Part shown: positions 56,232-64,000 of the stretch, one piece after another
Numbering within the stretch: position 1 is the stretch's first letter
Layout: each line of letters begins with the position of its first letter
Source of the DNA: JACRDG01 sp963760985
Lineage (GTDB): Bacteria > Desulfobacterota > Desulfomonilia > Desulfomonilales > Desulfomonilaceae
Assembly: GCA_963760985.1 (NCBI GenBank)
Contig: CAVXFM010000002.1
Coordinates: forward strand, 1-64,000
Direction of reading: 5' to 3'
Length of the DNA stretch: 64,000 nt
Program-made: the position numbers and the translations under genes
Notes under the pieces: model-generated
Seen by the model: only the letters and a program-made list of their open reading frames with translations
Told to the model about the DNA's origin: nothing
Database searches by the model: none

Positions 56232-57713
56232 ATGCCACATCTCACGTATGTGTGTCTCTCGGATCTGCATTTCGGCCAGGAGGAGAGCCTGGTCACCGAT
56301 CTGGCGACCGCGTCTCCTGAAACCGGTTTCTCGCACTGGACACGGGTCCTCAACGAACTCGTCAACTGCCTCAAGTTTGTCGTGAAGTCGTGCGGCCCCC
56401 GTGAAGAGGATCAGGCCACCAGGCTGGCAAAACCCACCTTGATTCTCAACGGGGACACCGTCGAGTTCGCGTTGAGTCCGGTGAACAAGGCGCTTCACGC
56501 GTTTCAGCACTTTCTCCGATCCGTGATCGAAGCAGACCTGTTTGGCAGAATTGTCGTGATTCCCGGCAACCACGACCATCATCTGTGGACACTGGCAAGA
56601 GAGACTCAGTACGTGCGCTATCTGAACTCCCTTGCACCGAACCAGCGTATTGACGAACCTTGGTATACCACCAACATGTTCGTGGAGCGTGAATACCTGC
56701 CGTCAGAACTACTTAACCAGATAGCGAAACGAAGCGGTTGCCCCATTGACTCCTTCTTGCAGATTGCGTACCCCAATTTCGGCCTCTTGGCAGACAACGG
56801 CAAGAAGTGTGTGGTATTCAGCCACGGCCATTACATCGAACCCGCGTACCACCTGCTTACCACATTGAAAACCCGCTTGTTCCCCGATCGTGCCAAACCT
56901 ACGATCATCTGGGAAATCGAAGCGGAGAACGGCTCCTGGGTCGAGTTCTTCTGGTCCAGTTTCGGAAATGCCAAGCAAGTGGGTGCTACTGCCGATGATT
57001 TCTACGACAAGTGCAAGGATCTTCCCGAAACTATCTGCATGTTCGCCAGGCTCTTGCACGAAAAAGAAGGCTTCGACTGGCTCAGCAAAGTAAAATACGC
57101 GGCGGTGGATACGGTCTTGGGGGCCCTGATCGCTCCCTTTGTCGCGTATCAATGGATGACCGAGCGCTGGAGCGATTTAAGGGCCGTGTTGAGCGAATCC
57201 GCGCAGAAAGGGCTGAGCGAGTACGTGACTGCCGCTCTGAAGAACCAGATCCTCACCGAAAAACATGCTCATCCTGAACTGGGAATACCTCATTTCCCGG
57301 ATTTGACCTTTGTGTTCGGCCATACGCACAAACCTTTCACGCGGAACAAGTCGTTTGACGAGGAGTTTACCGGCCCCGTGCACCTGTACAACACCGGAGG
57401 ATGGGTAGTGGACACCATGCGCCCGGACCCGTACCGGGGAGGGGCCGTGCTGCTTCTGGACGAAAACCTGGACTCCGCGGCCATAAGGCTCTTCAACGAG
57501 ACCGATGATGTGAAGAAGTATCGCATACACGTGGAACGCACTCCATCCGGCGACCAAGAGACGTCGGCCTTCTTTCAGCGGGTTTTCGCGACGGTTCATG
57601 CCACAGGAGACGGCACAGCCAACTCTCCTTGGGACGACTTCGCGGATGCGGTCGTCGAAGGGCTCAGGGAACGCAGAAAGGTCCTGGTGCAGAGAATCAA
57701 CGCTGCAGAATAA
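56232..57713 (+). CDS. Calcineurin-like metallophosphoesterase
   Basis: A 493-residue cytosolic enzyme with the dimetal phosphoesterase motifs in order: SDLHFG (residues about 10-15), GDTVEF (73-78), PGNHDHHLW (near 110), FSHGHYIEPAY (near 198) and FGHTHKPF (near 358). A mid-region of about 150 residues with helical character (from WEIEAENGSWVEFFW) is inserted between motifs IV and V, larger than in most relatives. Substrate is unknown (possibly a nucleotide, lipid or nucleic acid). ATG 56232 follows GGGAGGGG. The next gene is the unusual DUF362 fusion, 380 bases on, so they may share a function. Confidence 0.85.
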   Translation: MPHLTYVCLSDLHFGQEESLVTDLATASPETGFSHWTRVLNELVNCLKFVVKSCGPREEDQATRLAKPTLILNGDTVEFALSPVNKALHAFQHFLRSVIEADLFGRIVVIPGNHDHHLWTLARETQYVRYLNSLAPNQRIDEPWYTTNMFVEREYLPSELLNQIAKRSGCPIDSFLQIAYPNFGLLADNGKKCVVFSHGHYIEPAYHLLTTLKTRLFPDRAKPTIIWEIEAENGSWVEFFWSSFGNAKQVGATADDFYDKCKDLPETICMFARLLHEKEGFDWLSKVKYAAVDTVLGALIAPFVAYQWMTERWSDLRAVLSESAQKGLSEYVTAALKNQILTEKHAHPELGIPHFPDLTFVFGHTHKPFTRNKSFDEEFTGPVHLYNTGGWVVDTMRPDPYRGGAVLLLDENLDSAAIRLFNETDDVKKYRIHVERTPSGDQETSAFFQRVFATVHATGDGTANSPWDDFADAVVEGLRERRKVLVQRINAAE

Positions 57714-57745
57714 TCGTGCACGGATGGATCAAAGGACATGCCTGA

Positions 57746-58023
57746 GACCGATTCGCGTGCAAACGAATAATACTGGTGTGCGCCAATTCAGGTAGTAACG
57801 GCAAGCAGGCGCAATGCTCCCAAAGCGCTGTCAGGCTGGCCGTTCGGGGCGGAGGAGGCATGGCCGCGAGGCCTCGTTTACTTGCTTTTGCGCACCCTGG
57901 CATATGACCGTGGGGCTTGGAGTCTCCTTACCGAAGTGATGGGATGGCTTTGCGTCATCCGTACCGGAGGAGATCCGCAGCCTGGAGCCTGCACCAAGGG
58001 ATACATTCACAAGCGATCAATAT
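57746..58023 (+). repeat. Family A repeat, copy 6, interrupted by family B
   Basis: Left part CCGATTCGCGTGCAAACGAA (57749-57768), right part from 57908 with GGAGTCTCCT...AGGAGATCC arms and inner hairpin GATGGC...GTCATC. That inner stem shows another compensated pair relative to copies with GACGGC...GTCGTC. The insert between left and right parts is family B. Confidence 0.8.
57775..57896 (+). repeat. Family B repeat, copy 2, inside a family A element
   Basis: GGTGTGCGCCAATTCAGGTA start and TTTTGCGCACC end, with the internal GGAGGAGGCATGG shared with copy 1 at 52877-52991. Nested position shows family B moved after this family A copy was in place. Confidence 0.78.
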
Positions 58024-58092
58024 GAGATCGCGTTACTTTGTAATTCCAAGTGAAGCAGAAACCGTGTGAACCAAGAAAAAAGGGGGTCTGTT

Positions 58093-60867
58093 ATGGGCAA
58101 GTTGGATGGGCTTGGTTTGGATTTTGACGAGACCATGTCAGGTTGGGTCTGCGTCGGCGCTACAGATTTTGCTGACGGGCTTGCAAAGGGCAAAGAAGCA
58201 GGCGATGCCCTGAGCGTCGACCTCAAAATCTCCATTGCCGACCTGGACCGGTTCCTCAATATCTCCAATCACACCGCGAATCTTGCAGGAACCGTTTCCT
58301 TTAAGCCTCTCGGCGGACCGTTCGCAATACGAGACGGCGTGTTCAACTTGTTTTCTGTCGATCCAGTCGAGAATATCCGACATATGACCTACTCCTTTCG
58401 CTTCACCGCGTCGGATGGCCACACGTACTATCTGAACGGGCACAAGAAAATCAAAGACGACCCCGGGTTTGACATGATTTCCGACATGACCACGCTCTTT
58501 ACCAAGGTGTACGCGGGTGAAGACGCGGACGCGGATCTGTATGCCGCGGGTGAGATCTGCTTTAAGATGAAAAACCTGCCCTCTCTGTTGATGTCCATGA
58601 CCGTCACGGGAGATGCGTCGTTGTGGCAGAGGATGGCGGCCAAGATGGCGTTCGCGTCTTTCGCGTACGGAGTGCTCAGGGACGAGTACCTTCGTTTCAT
58701 CAATCCTCTTTACGACACCAAGTACGAGAATCTCGTCCTCTCCGGCAAGACACGATCAGACACTGCGGAATCCGTAGATTTTTTCATGGTCTCAGGTGTT
58801 CACGACAAGGATTTCCCGTGGGGCGATGGGGAAATCTTTTCAGATGTGCTCCTGGTGATGGGTGACAGCAAGAAAGGGTACAGGAAATTCTGTATCACAG
58901 ACAGGACCCTCGCAGGTCAGTATCTGAGTGTAGAAGACGGCACATACCGGTACGAAGGGCCCATCTTCGAACTCACGAGCGGCTTTGACACCTCGTTTTC
59001 CGAGATGCGGCGCAAAGATCCGCGGTTGGTGCCATGGGAGGCGAAATTCAAAATCACCTTTGAGGCAACTCCGTACAATACCACCCCCCTCCCCTTCTCC
59101 ACCGCGAGCGACCTCATCAACAAATTATCCACAGAAATGAAATCGCTCCTTCAAGAGCTTCTGCCATCCGGGCAATTCCTCGGTGTGTACATCACGCCCC
59201 ACACGGTCAAAGTCAAGGACGGGGCCTTTATTCTCAAGAAACCCGGTCAGCAAAGCACCTTCACCATTATGCCCGAAGGCACGTTCGGCGAAGCCGAAAG
59301 GTCAACGATCACGAACATCAAAGAGCCCACGCTGCTTTACGGGTACATTTGCTCCGTACGGCCCGATGCTCAGGTGGCTCGCGTGCAAATCCACGCTGGC
59401 TCCTTGCGCAATGAGCGCCAACGGTGGCTCAAGGACCAGTTGGATGCGTTTCTTGGCGCAATTGTCTCTCAGGCGATCCACGTGGAAATGCTCATGGAGA
59501 AAGGCCACCTTGTCAATAACAAGCTGCAATCCCGCGATGAATCGGATGCGCATGCGAGCCCGCCCTTTATGCAGCAAGGGGACCCTCTCCTTGAAGTCAA
59601 TAACGACCAATTCCCGACTGCGGTCTTTCAGCGGCGTATTATTACCGGTAAAGATCCTTCAGGAGAGATATGTCTCGCGCTGGAAGAGGCCATGGATATC
59701 ATGCGCCGCGATGCGATCAACTCGGGGAAAAAGGTCACGGTCGCGGCTATCAAAGATGATGACAAAGGCCAAGCCCTTGAACGCGTACTGAAAGAAACAA
59801 AATTCTGGGATACCCTCGACGCCAAGTTCAAGAACACCAAGAAAGCCCCTGCTGACTTCTCAATTGTCATCAAACCGAACTTCATGTTTGCGTACAACGT
59901 GGAGGATCACACCACGTACACCGATCCGGAACTCGTGGAAGATCTCGTGAGCAAGCTGAGGGACAAGGGATTCACCAAGATCTTTGTGGTGGAAGCGCAA
60001 AGCACATACGGAGAGTATTTTGACAAGAGGAGCGTCGCAGAGATGGCGAGGTACCTCCATTATAATGAATCAGGCAGTTATAAGATCGTCGACCTGACGC
60101 TGGACGAGTACGAAGAACGTCACCTGGGACCGAAACTGGGATTTCACCACGTTCCTGTCACGTGGCGAGATGCGGATTTCCGCATATCCTTCGCGAAAAA
60201 CAAGACCCACGCGTACGCGTACTACACGCTCACGCTCAAGAACATTTACGGCTCATTGCCGCTGGCAAACAAATTCAAGGAGTATCACTGCGACCGAGAC
60301 ATTTACGAGACCACCATAGAATACCTGACAGCCTTTCCGGTCGATTATGGGCTCATTGACGCGTATGTCAGTGCGGACGGACCTTTCGGCATTTTCGCGG
60401 ACGGAGAACCGAATGTGACTCATACCGTCATCGGTGGAGCAGATCTGGTCGCGGTGGATTGGGTGGGCGCCACGAAAATGGGGCTCGATCCCATGGTGAG
60501 CTCATATATGCGGTTCGCGGTTGCCGCGTTCGGGAAACCCGAGATCGACCTGATCGGTGATGCTCGCGTGTACCATCCCTGGTTGAACGTCCCCACGGTC
60601 TTGACGCTGTTCGCTCATTACGGGCTTGATGCAAACCATTACTTTGGCAATCTGTTTTATATGTGCGGCGCGTACATGGATACCTCGCATTTTGATTTCA
60701 AAGACCAAGGGGCTTTTGTGCAAGCAGCTCGCACCATATTGAATCCGCTTCAGGCCGCCCTCTTTTTGCAGGCTGGAGGGGAACAGTCAGGATTGAACAG
60801 GGCGCTCAGCCGTTTTCTCACCTGGCTGGGAGACCAACCGGACGAGTATTCACCGCCCAAGGAATAA
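58093..60867 (+). CDS. DUF362 protein fused to a GMC-oxidoreductase-associated N-terminal domain
   Basis: A 924-residue soluble protein. Residues about 1-230 (GLDFDETMSGWVCVGATDFA, DLKISIADLDRFLN, DMTTLFTKVYAG) resemble a domain which, from memory, precedes GMC/cholesterol-oxidase-type flavoenzymes in related bacteria. A second beta-rich block follows (about 235-430), with FSTASDLI and TEMKSLLQELL. The C-terminal third (about 590-900) is DUF362: IKPNFMFAYN, DYGLIDAYVSADGPFG, VDWVGATKMGLDP. DUF362 proteins are often near iron-sulfur or anaerobic metabolism genes, but this one lacks the usual Cys4 ferredoxin motif. The fusion is unusual. ATG 58093 has AAGGGGG nearby. Function unknown; the neighbour is a phosphoesterase. 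Confidence 0.72.
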   Translation: MGKLDGLGLDFDETMSGWVCVGATDFADGLAKGKEAGDALSVDLKISIADLDRFLNISNHTANLAGTVSFKPLGGPFAIRDGVFNLFSVDPVENIRHMTYSFRFTASDGHTYYLNGHKKIKDDPGFDMISDMTTLFTKVYAGEDADADLYAAGEICFKMKNLPSLLMSMTVTGDASLWQRMAAKMAFASFAYGVLRDEYLRFINPLYDTKYENLVLSGKTRSDTAESVDFFMVSGVHDKDFPWGDGEIFSDVLLVMGDSKKGYRKFCITDRTLAGQYLSVEDGTYRYEGPIFELTSGFDTSFSEMRRKDPRLVPWEAKFKITFEATPYNTTPLPFSTASDLINKLSTEMKSLLQELLPSGQFLGVYITPHTVKVKDGAFILKKPGQQSTFTIMPEGTFGEAERSTITNIKEPTLLYGYICSVRPDAQVARVQIHAGSLRNERQRWLKDQLDAFLGAIVSQAIHVEMLMEKGHLVNNKLQSRDESDAHASPPFMQQGDPLLEVNNDQFPTAVFQRRIITGKDPSGEICLALEEAMDIMRRDAINSGKKVTVAAIKDDDKGQALERVLKETKFWDTLDAKFKNTKKAPADFSIVIKPNFMFAYNVEDHTTYTDPELVEDLVSKLRDKGFTKIFVVEAQSTYGEYFDKRSVAEMARYLHYNESGSYKIVDLTLDEYEERHLGPKLGFHHVPVTWRDADFRISFAKNKTHAYAYYTLTLKNIYGSLPLANKFKEYHCDRDIYETTIEYLTAFPVDYGLIDAYVSADGPFGIFADGEPNVTHTVIGGADLVAVDWVGATKMGLDPMVSSYMRFAVAAFGKPEIDLIGDARVYHPWLNVPTVLTLFAHYGLDANHYFGNLFYMCGAYMDTSHFDFKDQGAFVQAARTILNPLQAALFLQAGGEQSGLNRALSRFLTWLGDQPDEYSPPKE

Positions 60868-60898
60868 TTCCAAAGCACCTTCAGAAAAGACAGTTGCA

Positions 60899-60932
60899 GG
60901 AGGAGAGACTTCTCGGAAAAAGTCCCTCCTCC
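60899..60932 (+). terminator. Family D hairpin after the DUF362 gene
   Basis: GGAGGAGAGACTT pairs with AAAGTCCCTCCTCC around CTCGGAA: one mismatch in 13 pairs. It is similar to 55981-56013 downstream of fusA. It lies between the convergent DUF362 and outer-membrane protein genes. Confidence 0.55.
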
Positions 60933-61132
60933 AGACCCCTTCCTCAAACCCATCTGTGATATCGCAAAGATATAACCACGCGTCCCGCGGGGGACTCGCC
61001 CTCGCACCACAAGCCATCGCCGGCCACGTGCTCTCCCCCGAAATGAGCAAAGCACGGCTCGCGTCGTATCAACTGTGGTGAGGTAAGTAGGTGGCAGGAT
61101 AAGGATAGAAAACCGTGAGCGGACGCGGCCTC

Positions 61133-62062
61133 TTAGAAATACGCGGCTAGCTCGACCCCAAAAAAGTCCCATTCCGTGTCGAGTTCCCACTTTTGTGGGT
61201 CTTGGAAAGACTGATGATAGTCTGAGTTGTGTTCCTTACCGAACTTGAGGTATCTCTTCTCGTACAGGAGCTTGGCACACAAATCAAAACGGTAGATCTG
61301 CGGCCGAAATACGAGGGATCCCCCGTACGATTTCAACTTCGCGCCTTTGTAGGGAAGTTGGAACCAGGCCTCCACATGCAAGGGCCAGCCTATGATTTCC
61401 GGCGGCACGTACCGGAGATACCCGCCCAGGGCAATGGGCCGGTCGCCCCGCACGTCCAATGTGTAGATCGTCCCGGGAATCGTTTGCTGAAACGACCCTC
61501 GAAACGAGGGATCGGTAAAGTAATAGTCAATGGACGGCCCCACGGACAGCCAGCAATTCTGTACCACGTCGAATTCGCCGCGCACCGAATATCCGCTCAG
61601 ATCGATATTGGTGTAATCGACTTTTCTGCTTCTGGTCTCGTGAAACACGTACGCGGCCCGTACGGCAACACGCCAAAGTCGCAGTTTGGTATAAAAATCC
61701 ACGAGAAACGTGTTGGTCTCCAGGTAAGCCGCGTCTCGCAAGTCGACTGCGCCAAACGTGGAGCCGGTGAGTTTCGCTCCGCCCACCGTCGTGTTCACGA
61801 GACCGGTGCCTAGTTCGCTCCGGAAGGTGGTGGCGATCCCGCCGCAGGGGAACAGGGGGCCGGTCACGCTTTCAATGCTCTTCAGCATTGACGAAGAGCA
61901 CAACGCGGAGGCAAACCCTTCCGCAAAGCCCCAGGCATGGCCGAATACGGCCAACGTAAGCGCGACGGCAAGAATGCCACTACGCGCCACGGTCACAATT
62001 GTGCTCCCGTTGTGACGAATCATGCAGCCCTTCAACTTGTAGAGTATTTCCAGGCTTGCCAT
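61133..62062 (-). CDS. Outer-membrane beta-barrel-like protein
   Basis: Up to 309 residues. A signal segment (ARSGILAVALTLAVFGHAWG, about residues 26-45) is followed by alternating hydrophobic/polar strands with many aromatic girdle residues (FYTKLRLWRVAVRAAYVFH; SVGPSIDYYFTDPSF; YRFDLCAKLLYEKRYLKF). The protein ends in VELAAYF, a terminal Phe as recognised by outer-membrane insertion machinery. ATG 62023 (MIRHNGSTIV) may be the true start. No transport family was recognised. It lies between the DUF362 gene and the liv genes but reads independently. Confidence 0.68.
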   Translation of the reverse strand: MASLEILYKLKGCMIRHNGSTIVTVARSGILAVALTLAVFGHAWGFAEGFASALCSSSMLKSIESVTGPLFPCGGIATTFRSELGTGLVNTTVGGAKLTGSTFGAVDLRDAAYLETNTFLVDFYTKLRLWRVAVRAAYVFHETRSRKVDYTNIDLSGYSVRGEFDVVQNCWLSVGPSIDYYFTDPSFRGSFQQTIPGTIYTLDVRGDRPIALGGYLRYVPPEIIGWPLHVEAWFQLPYKGAKLKSYGGSLVFRPQIYRFDLCAKLLYEKRYLKFGKEHNSDYHQSFQDPQKWELDTEWDFFGVELAAYF

Positions 62063-62086
62063 TAAATCATAAAAGCGGGGAGCACG

Positions 62087-62839
62087 TCAAGTTATTTGGG
62101 TGGGGTCCGATGAGGCTTGTCCTTGTAGCTTCCTGCTCTCGCCCAAATACGCTTGCTTGACTCGGGGGTTGTTCAGGAAATCCTCCCCTGAACCCTCAAG
62201 CACAATCTTTCCGGTCTCCAGCAGGAACGCGTGGTCAGCAATCTTCAGGGCTGCGTTCGCGTTCTGCTCGATGAGGAACACCGTCACCCCCTCCGACTGG
62301 ATCTGCTTGATGATCCGGAACACCTCGGCTACTACCAGTGGGGCGAGTCCCAGTGACGGTTCATCCATCATGAGCAGCTTAGGTCCGGACATCAATGCTC
62401 TGCCAATGGCCAGCATCTGCTGTTCGCCACCGGAGAGCGTGCCTCCGGGCTGGTCGAGCCGCGTCTCGAGCAGGGGAAACATGGAAAATGCTCTGGTCAA
62501 CAGCCGGGCCACGTCATGGCTGTTCCTGTTGTTATAAGCTCCCATCATCAGGTTTTCTCGCACGGTGAGATTCGCGAAGATCTTGCGGCCTTCAGGGACC
62601 TGCACGAGGCCGAGCCTTTGGATTTCATGAGCAGGCATGCCGATCAATACACGACCCTCAAAACTCATCTGACCTGCGGTTGCGGGGACGATACCCGACG
62701 CGGCTCGCACGGTGGTGCTCTTGCCTGCGCCGTTGGCCCCCAACAGGGTGACGATGGACCGCTCCTTCACGCGGAGAGAAATCCCCTTGAGCGCGTGAAT
62801 GCCGCCATAACTCACGTGAAGGTCCTTTATCTCCAGCAT
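62087..62839 (-). CDS. livF: Branched-chain amino acid-type ABC transporter ATPase LivF
   Basis: A 250-residue ABC ATPase. Walker A GANGAGKST, signature LSGGEQQML, Walker B LLMMDEPSLGLAP and H-loop region LIEQNAN are intact. LivF features include PEGRKIFANLTVRENLMMGAY. Part of a high-affinity import system for branched-chain amino acids or similar compounds (aromatic and amide substrates also occur). It follows livG by 22 bases. Confidence 0.94.
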   Translation of the reverse strand: MLEIKDLHVSYGGIHALKGISLRVKERSIVTLLGANGAGKSTTVRAASGIVPATAGQMSFEGRVLIGMPAHEIQRLGLVQVPEGRKIFANLTVRENLMMGAYNNRNSHDVARLLTRAFSMFPLLETRLDQPGGTLSGGEQQMLAIGRALMSGPKLLMMDEPSLGLAPLVVAEVFRIIKQIQSEGVTVFLIEQNANAALKIADHAFLLETGKIVLEGSGEDFLNNPRVKQAYLGESRKLQGQASSDPTQIT

Positions 62840-62861
62840 GGTATGTTTCTGCTCCGTTGGA

Positions 62862-63629
62862 TCAGTCTACCCCGAGGTACGCGGCGATCACTTTCTTGTC
62901 AGCACGAATCTGTTCGGGCGTCCCAAAGGCTATCGGCGTGCCATGGTCGAGCACCTGAATCTTGTTGCAGACATCCATCACAAAGCCCATGTCATGCTCA
63001 ATGAGGCACGTGGTCAAGGTGAGTTCCTTGTGGATTTTAAGGAGGACTTCTCCGAACTCAATGGTCTCGATGGGATTCATTCCGGCTACCGGCTCGTCGA
63101 GCAGAAGCACATGAGGAGCCAAGGCCAGCGCTCGGGCCATCTCTAATTTGCGCTGACTTCCGTACGGCAGTGACTCGGCCTTTTCTCCCGCCAGATCTAT
63201 CAGCCCCATGAGTTCCAAGAGATGCTGGGCCTTTTCCCTCAGATTTCGCTCGTCAGCAGCGAATCTGCCGACGCCTGCGATCGCTTCCAGAAAGGAGTAC
63301 CGAATCAGCGCATGCCCCGCGACCATCACATTTTCCAGAACCGTCAGGTCCCCATAGAGTCGTATATTCTGGAAAGTTCTCGCCATGCCGGCCCGGGCGA
63401 TTTTGGGTGCGCTCCACCCGGTCACATCTTTTCCGCGAAAGATTACCTTACCGGATGTCGGGTTCGCGAGACCGGTCATGGCGTTGAACGCGGTGGTCTT
63501 GCCCGCGCCGTTGGGACCGATGAGGCCCACGATCTCGCCGCGAGAGATGCGCAGATCCAGGCTCGACAGCGCGCAGAGTCCTCCAAAACACACCGTCAAC
63601 TGTTCCGTGCGAAAGAGCGGCTCTGTCAT
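62862..63629 (-). CDS. livG: Branched-chain amino acid-type ABC transporter ATPase LivG
   Basis: A 255-residue ABC ATPase. Walker A GPNGAGKTT, LivG block ARTFQNIRLYGDLTVLENVMV, YGSQRKLEMARALA in place of the classic LSGGQ, Walker B LLLDEPVAGMNP, and the end IEHDMGFVMDVCNKIQVLD. ATG 63629 overlaps the stop of livM by four bases. LivG and LivF would dimerise beneath the LivH/LivM permeases. Confidence 0.95.
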   Translation of the reverse strand: MTEPLFRTEQLTVCFGGLCALSSLDLRISRGEIVGLIGPNGAGKTTAFNAMTGLANPTSGKVIFRGKDVTGWSAPKIARAGMARTFQNIRLYGDLTVLENVMVAGHALIRYSFLEAIAGVGRFAADERNLREKAQHLLELMGLIDLAGEKAESLPYGSQRKLEMARALALAPHVLLLDEPVAGMNPIETIEFGEVLLKIHKELTLTTCLIEHDMGFVMDVCNKIQVLDHGTPIAFGTPEQIRADKKVIAAYLGVD

Positions 63630-64000
63630 CTCGTCCTTCTGAAGCGTTGTCCCAGGGAACCCACCAGGTCGAACAGGCCTTGCCAGGAGAATTCCTTTCG
63701 GCCCATGATCCCCGACCGCGCGAAAAGCATGACAAAAATCAGTATCACGGAAAAAATGACCATGCGCATCCCCGGTATGCCTTCCAGATAATAACCGAAG
63801 ATGGTCATGGGTTCCTCAAAGGCTCTGAGAACTTCCCCGCCCCATGCGAACAGCGCCGCCGCGATTATCGCGCCCGTGGTGCTGCCCAAACCGCCTGCGA
63901 CGATGATAATCAAGAGGTTAAAGGTGAAGAGAAACGTAAAGAGTGTGGGAGATATGGTGGTAATGAGATGCGCAAGCAGACCTCCGGCCACACCCTGAAA
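63626..64000 (-). CDS. livM: ABC transporter permease LivM (3' end only)
   Basis: C-terminal about 124 residues of a membrane permease; the 5' part lies beyond the window. Typical LivM residues: NLLIIIVAGGLGSTTGAIIAAAL and the following GVILIFVMLFARSGIMG. Hydrophobic helices alternate with short loops. The upstream gene is expected to be livH. Confidence 0.88.
   Translation of the reverse strand, partial: FQGVAGGLLAHLITTISPTLFTFLFTFNLLIIIVAGGLGSTTGAIIAAALFAWGGEVLRAFEEPMTIFGYYLEGIPGMRMVIFSVILIFVMLFARSGIMGRKEFSWQGLFDLVGSLGQRFRRTR

Larger units (their letters stand above)
57714..58092. other. Repeat-filled gap between the phosphoesterase and DUF362 genes
   Basis: About 380 bases: almost all of it is a family A element (57746-58023) with a family B element (57775-57896) inside. 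The DUF362 gene's ribosome site AAGGGGG (near 58080) lies just beyond. Confidence 0.75.

Noticed and set aside
1..64000. CRISPR arrays, tRNA or rRNA genes
   Set aside because: No regularly spaced direct repeats and no tRNA or rRNA-like sequences were recognised by eye; the dispersed repeats are palindromic and far apart.

Overview
The window reads as a chromosomal segment of an anaerobic, Gram-negative, moderately GC-rich bacterium, most likely a Desulfobacterota (former Deltaproteobacteria) relative. The pointers are a tungsten-type aldehyde:ferredoxin oxidoreductase family enzyme, a HoxEFUYH-like NiFe hydrogenase, a class III PHA synthase PhaE subunit, LivFGM-type ABC transport genes, NtrC/sigma-54 regulation, an outer-membrane barrel and lipoprotein-type exports. 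All calls come from reading the translated sequence. No database was searched.

Layout. 0.2-4 kb: POT peptide transporter, QueC, and a two-gene arsenosugar-type pair (ArsS-like radical SAM plus its peroxidase-like partner). 4-9 kb: ankyrin protein, AOR-family enzyme, and a second protein sharing the ankyrin protein's N-terminal helical domain. 9.6-17.5 kb: phaE, cysK, HIT, a CDP-alcohol phosphotransferase with a large extra domain, lepA, and a membrane-ankyrin protein. 17.6-26.7 kb: histidine kinase and NtrC-type regulator followed by a Cys/His-rich exported protein and a CzcBA-type RND metal efflux pair. 27-30.5 kb: a PhoU-like gene behind an excellent sigma-54 promoter, then two universal stress proteins flanking a CBS-ACT protein. 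30.6-36.5 kb: hydrogenase operon plus two Roadblock/LC7 genes. 36.7-38.4 kb: acyl-CoA ligase. 38.7-43.8 kb: a peptidoglycan-trimming cassette (Csd6-like L,D-transpeptidase-fold protein, coiled-coil membrane protein, Csd4-like M99 carboxypeptidase). 43.9-52.8 kb: purB, nuclease, purA, serC, small membrane/exported proteins, tlyA, a multicopper-polyphenol-oxidase-like protein (pgeF) and a YacP-like NYN protein. 53-60.9 kb: small membrane protein, fusA, metallophosphoesterase, and an unusual DUF362 fusion. 61-64 kb: outer-membrane protein and livF-livG-livM (livM runs off the end).

Two window-wide properties stand out. First, about 16 genes, including housekeeping ones (lepA, purA, serC, cysK), are split by single-base indels, often in homopolymers, plus one in-frame TGA. 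Because essential genes are hit, consensus sequencing error is the best explanation; each is annotated here as one gene with a frameshift. Second, intergenic gaps carry several families of palindromic dispersed repeats. Family A (about 140 bp, six copies) and family C (about 165 bp, two inverted copies) show compensatory base changes in their stems, and family B (about 115 bp) is inserted inside one family A copy. These repeats are the most novel-looking feature. The Csd4/Csd6-like cassette is the most interesting protein-coding locus.
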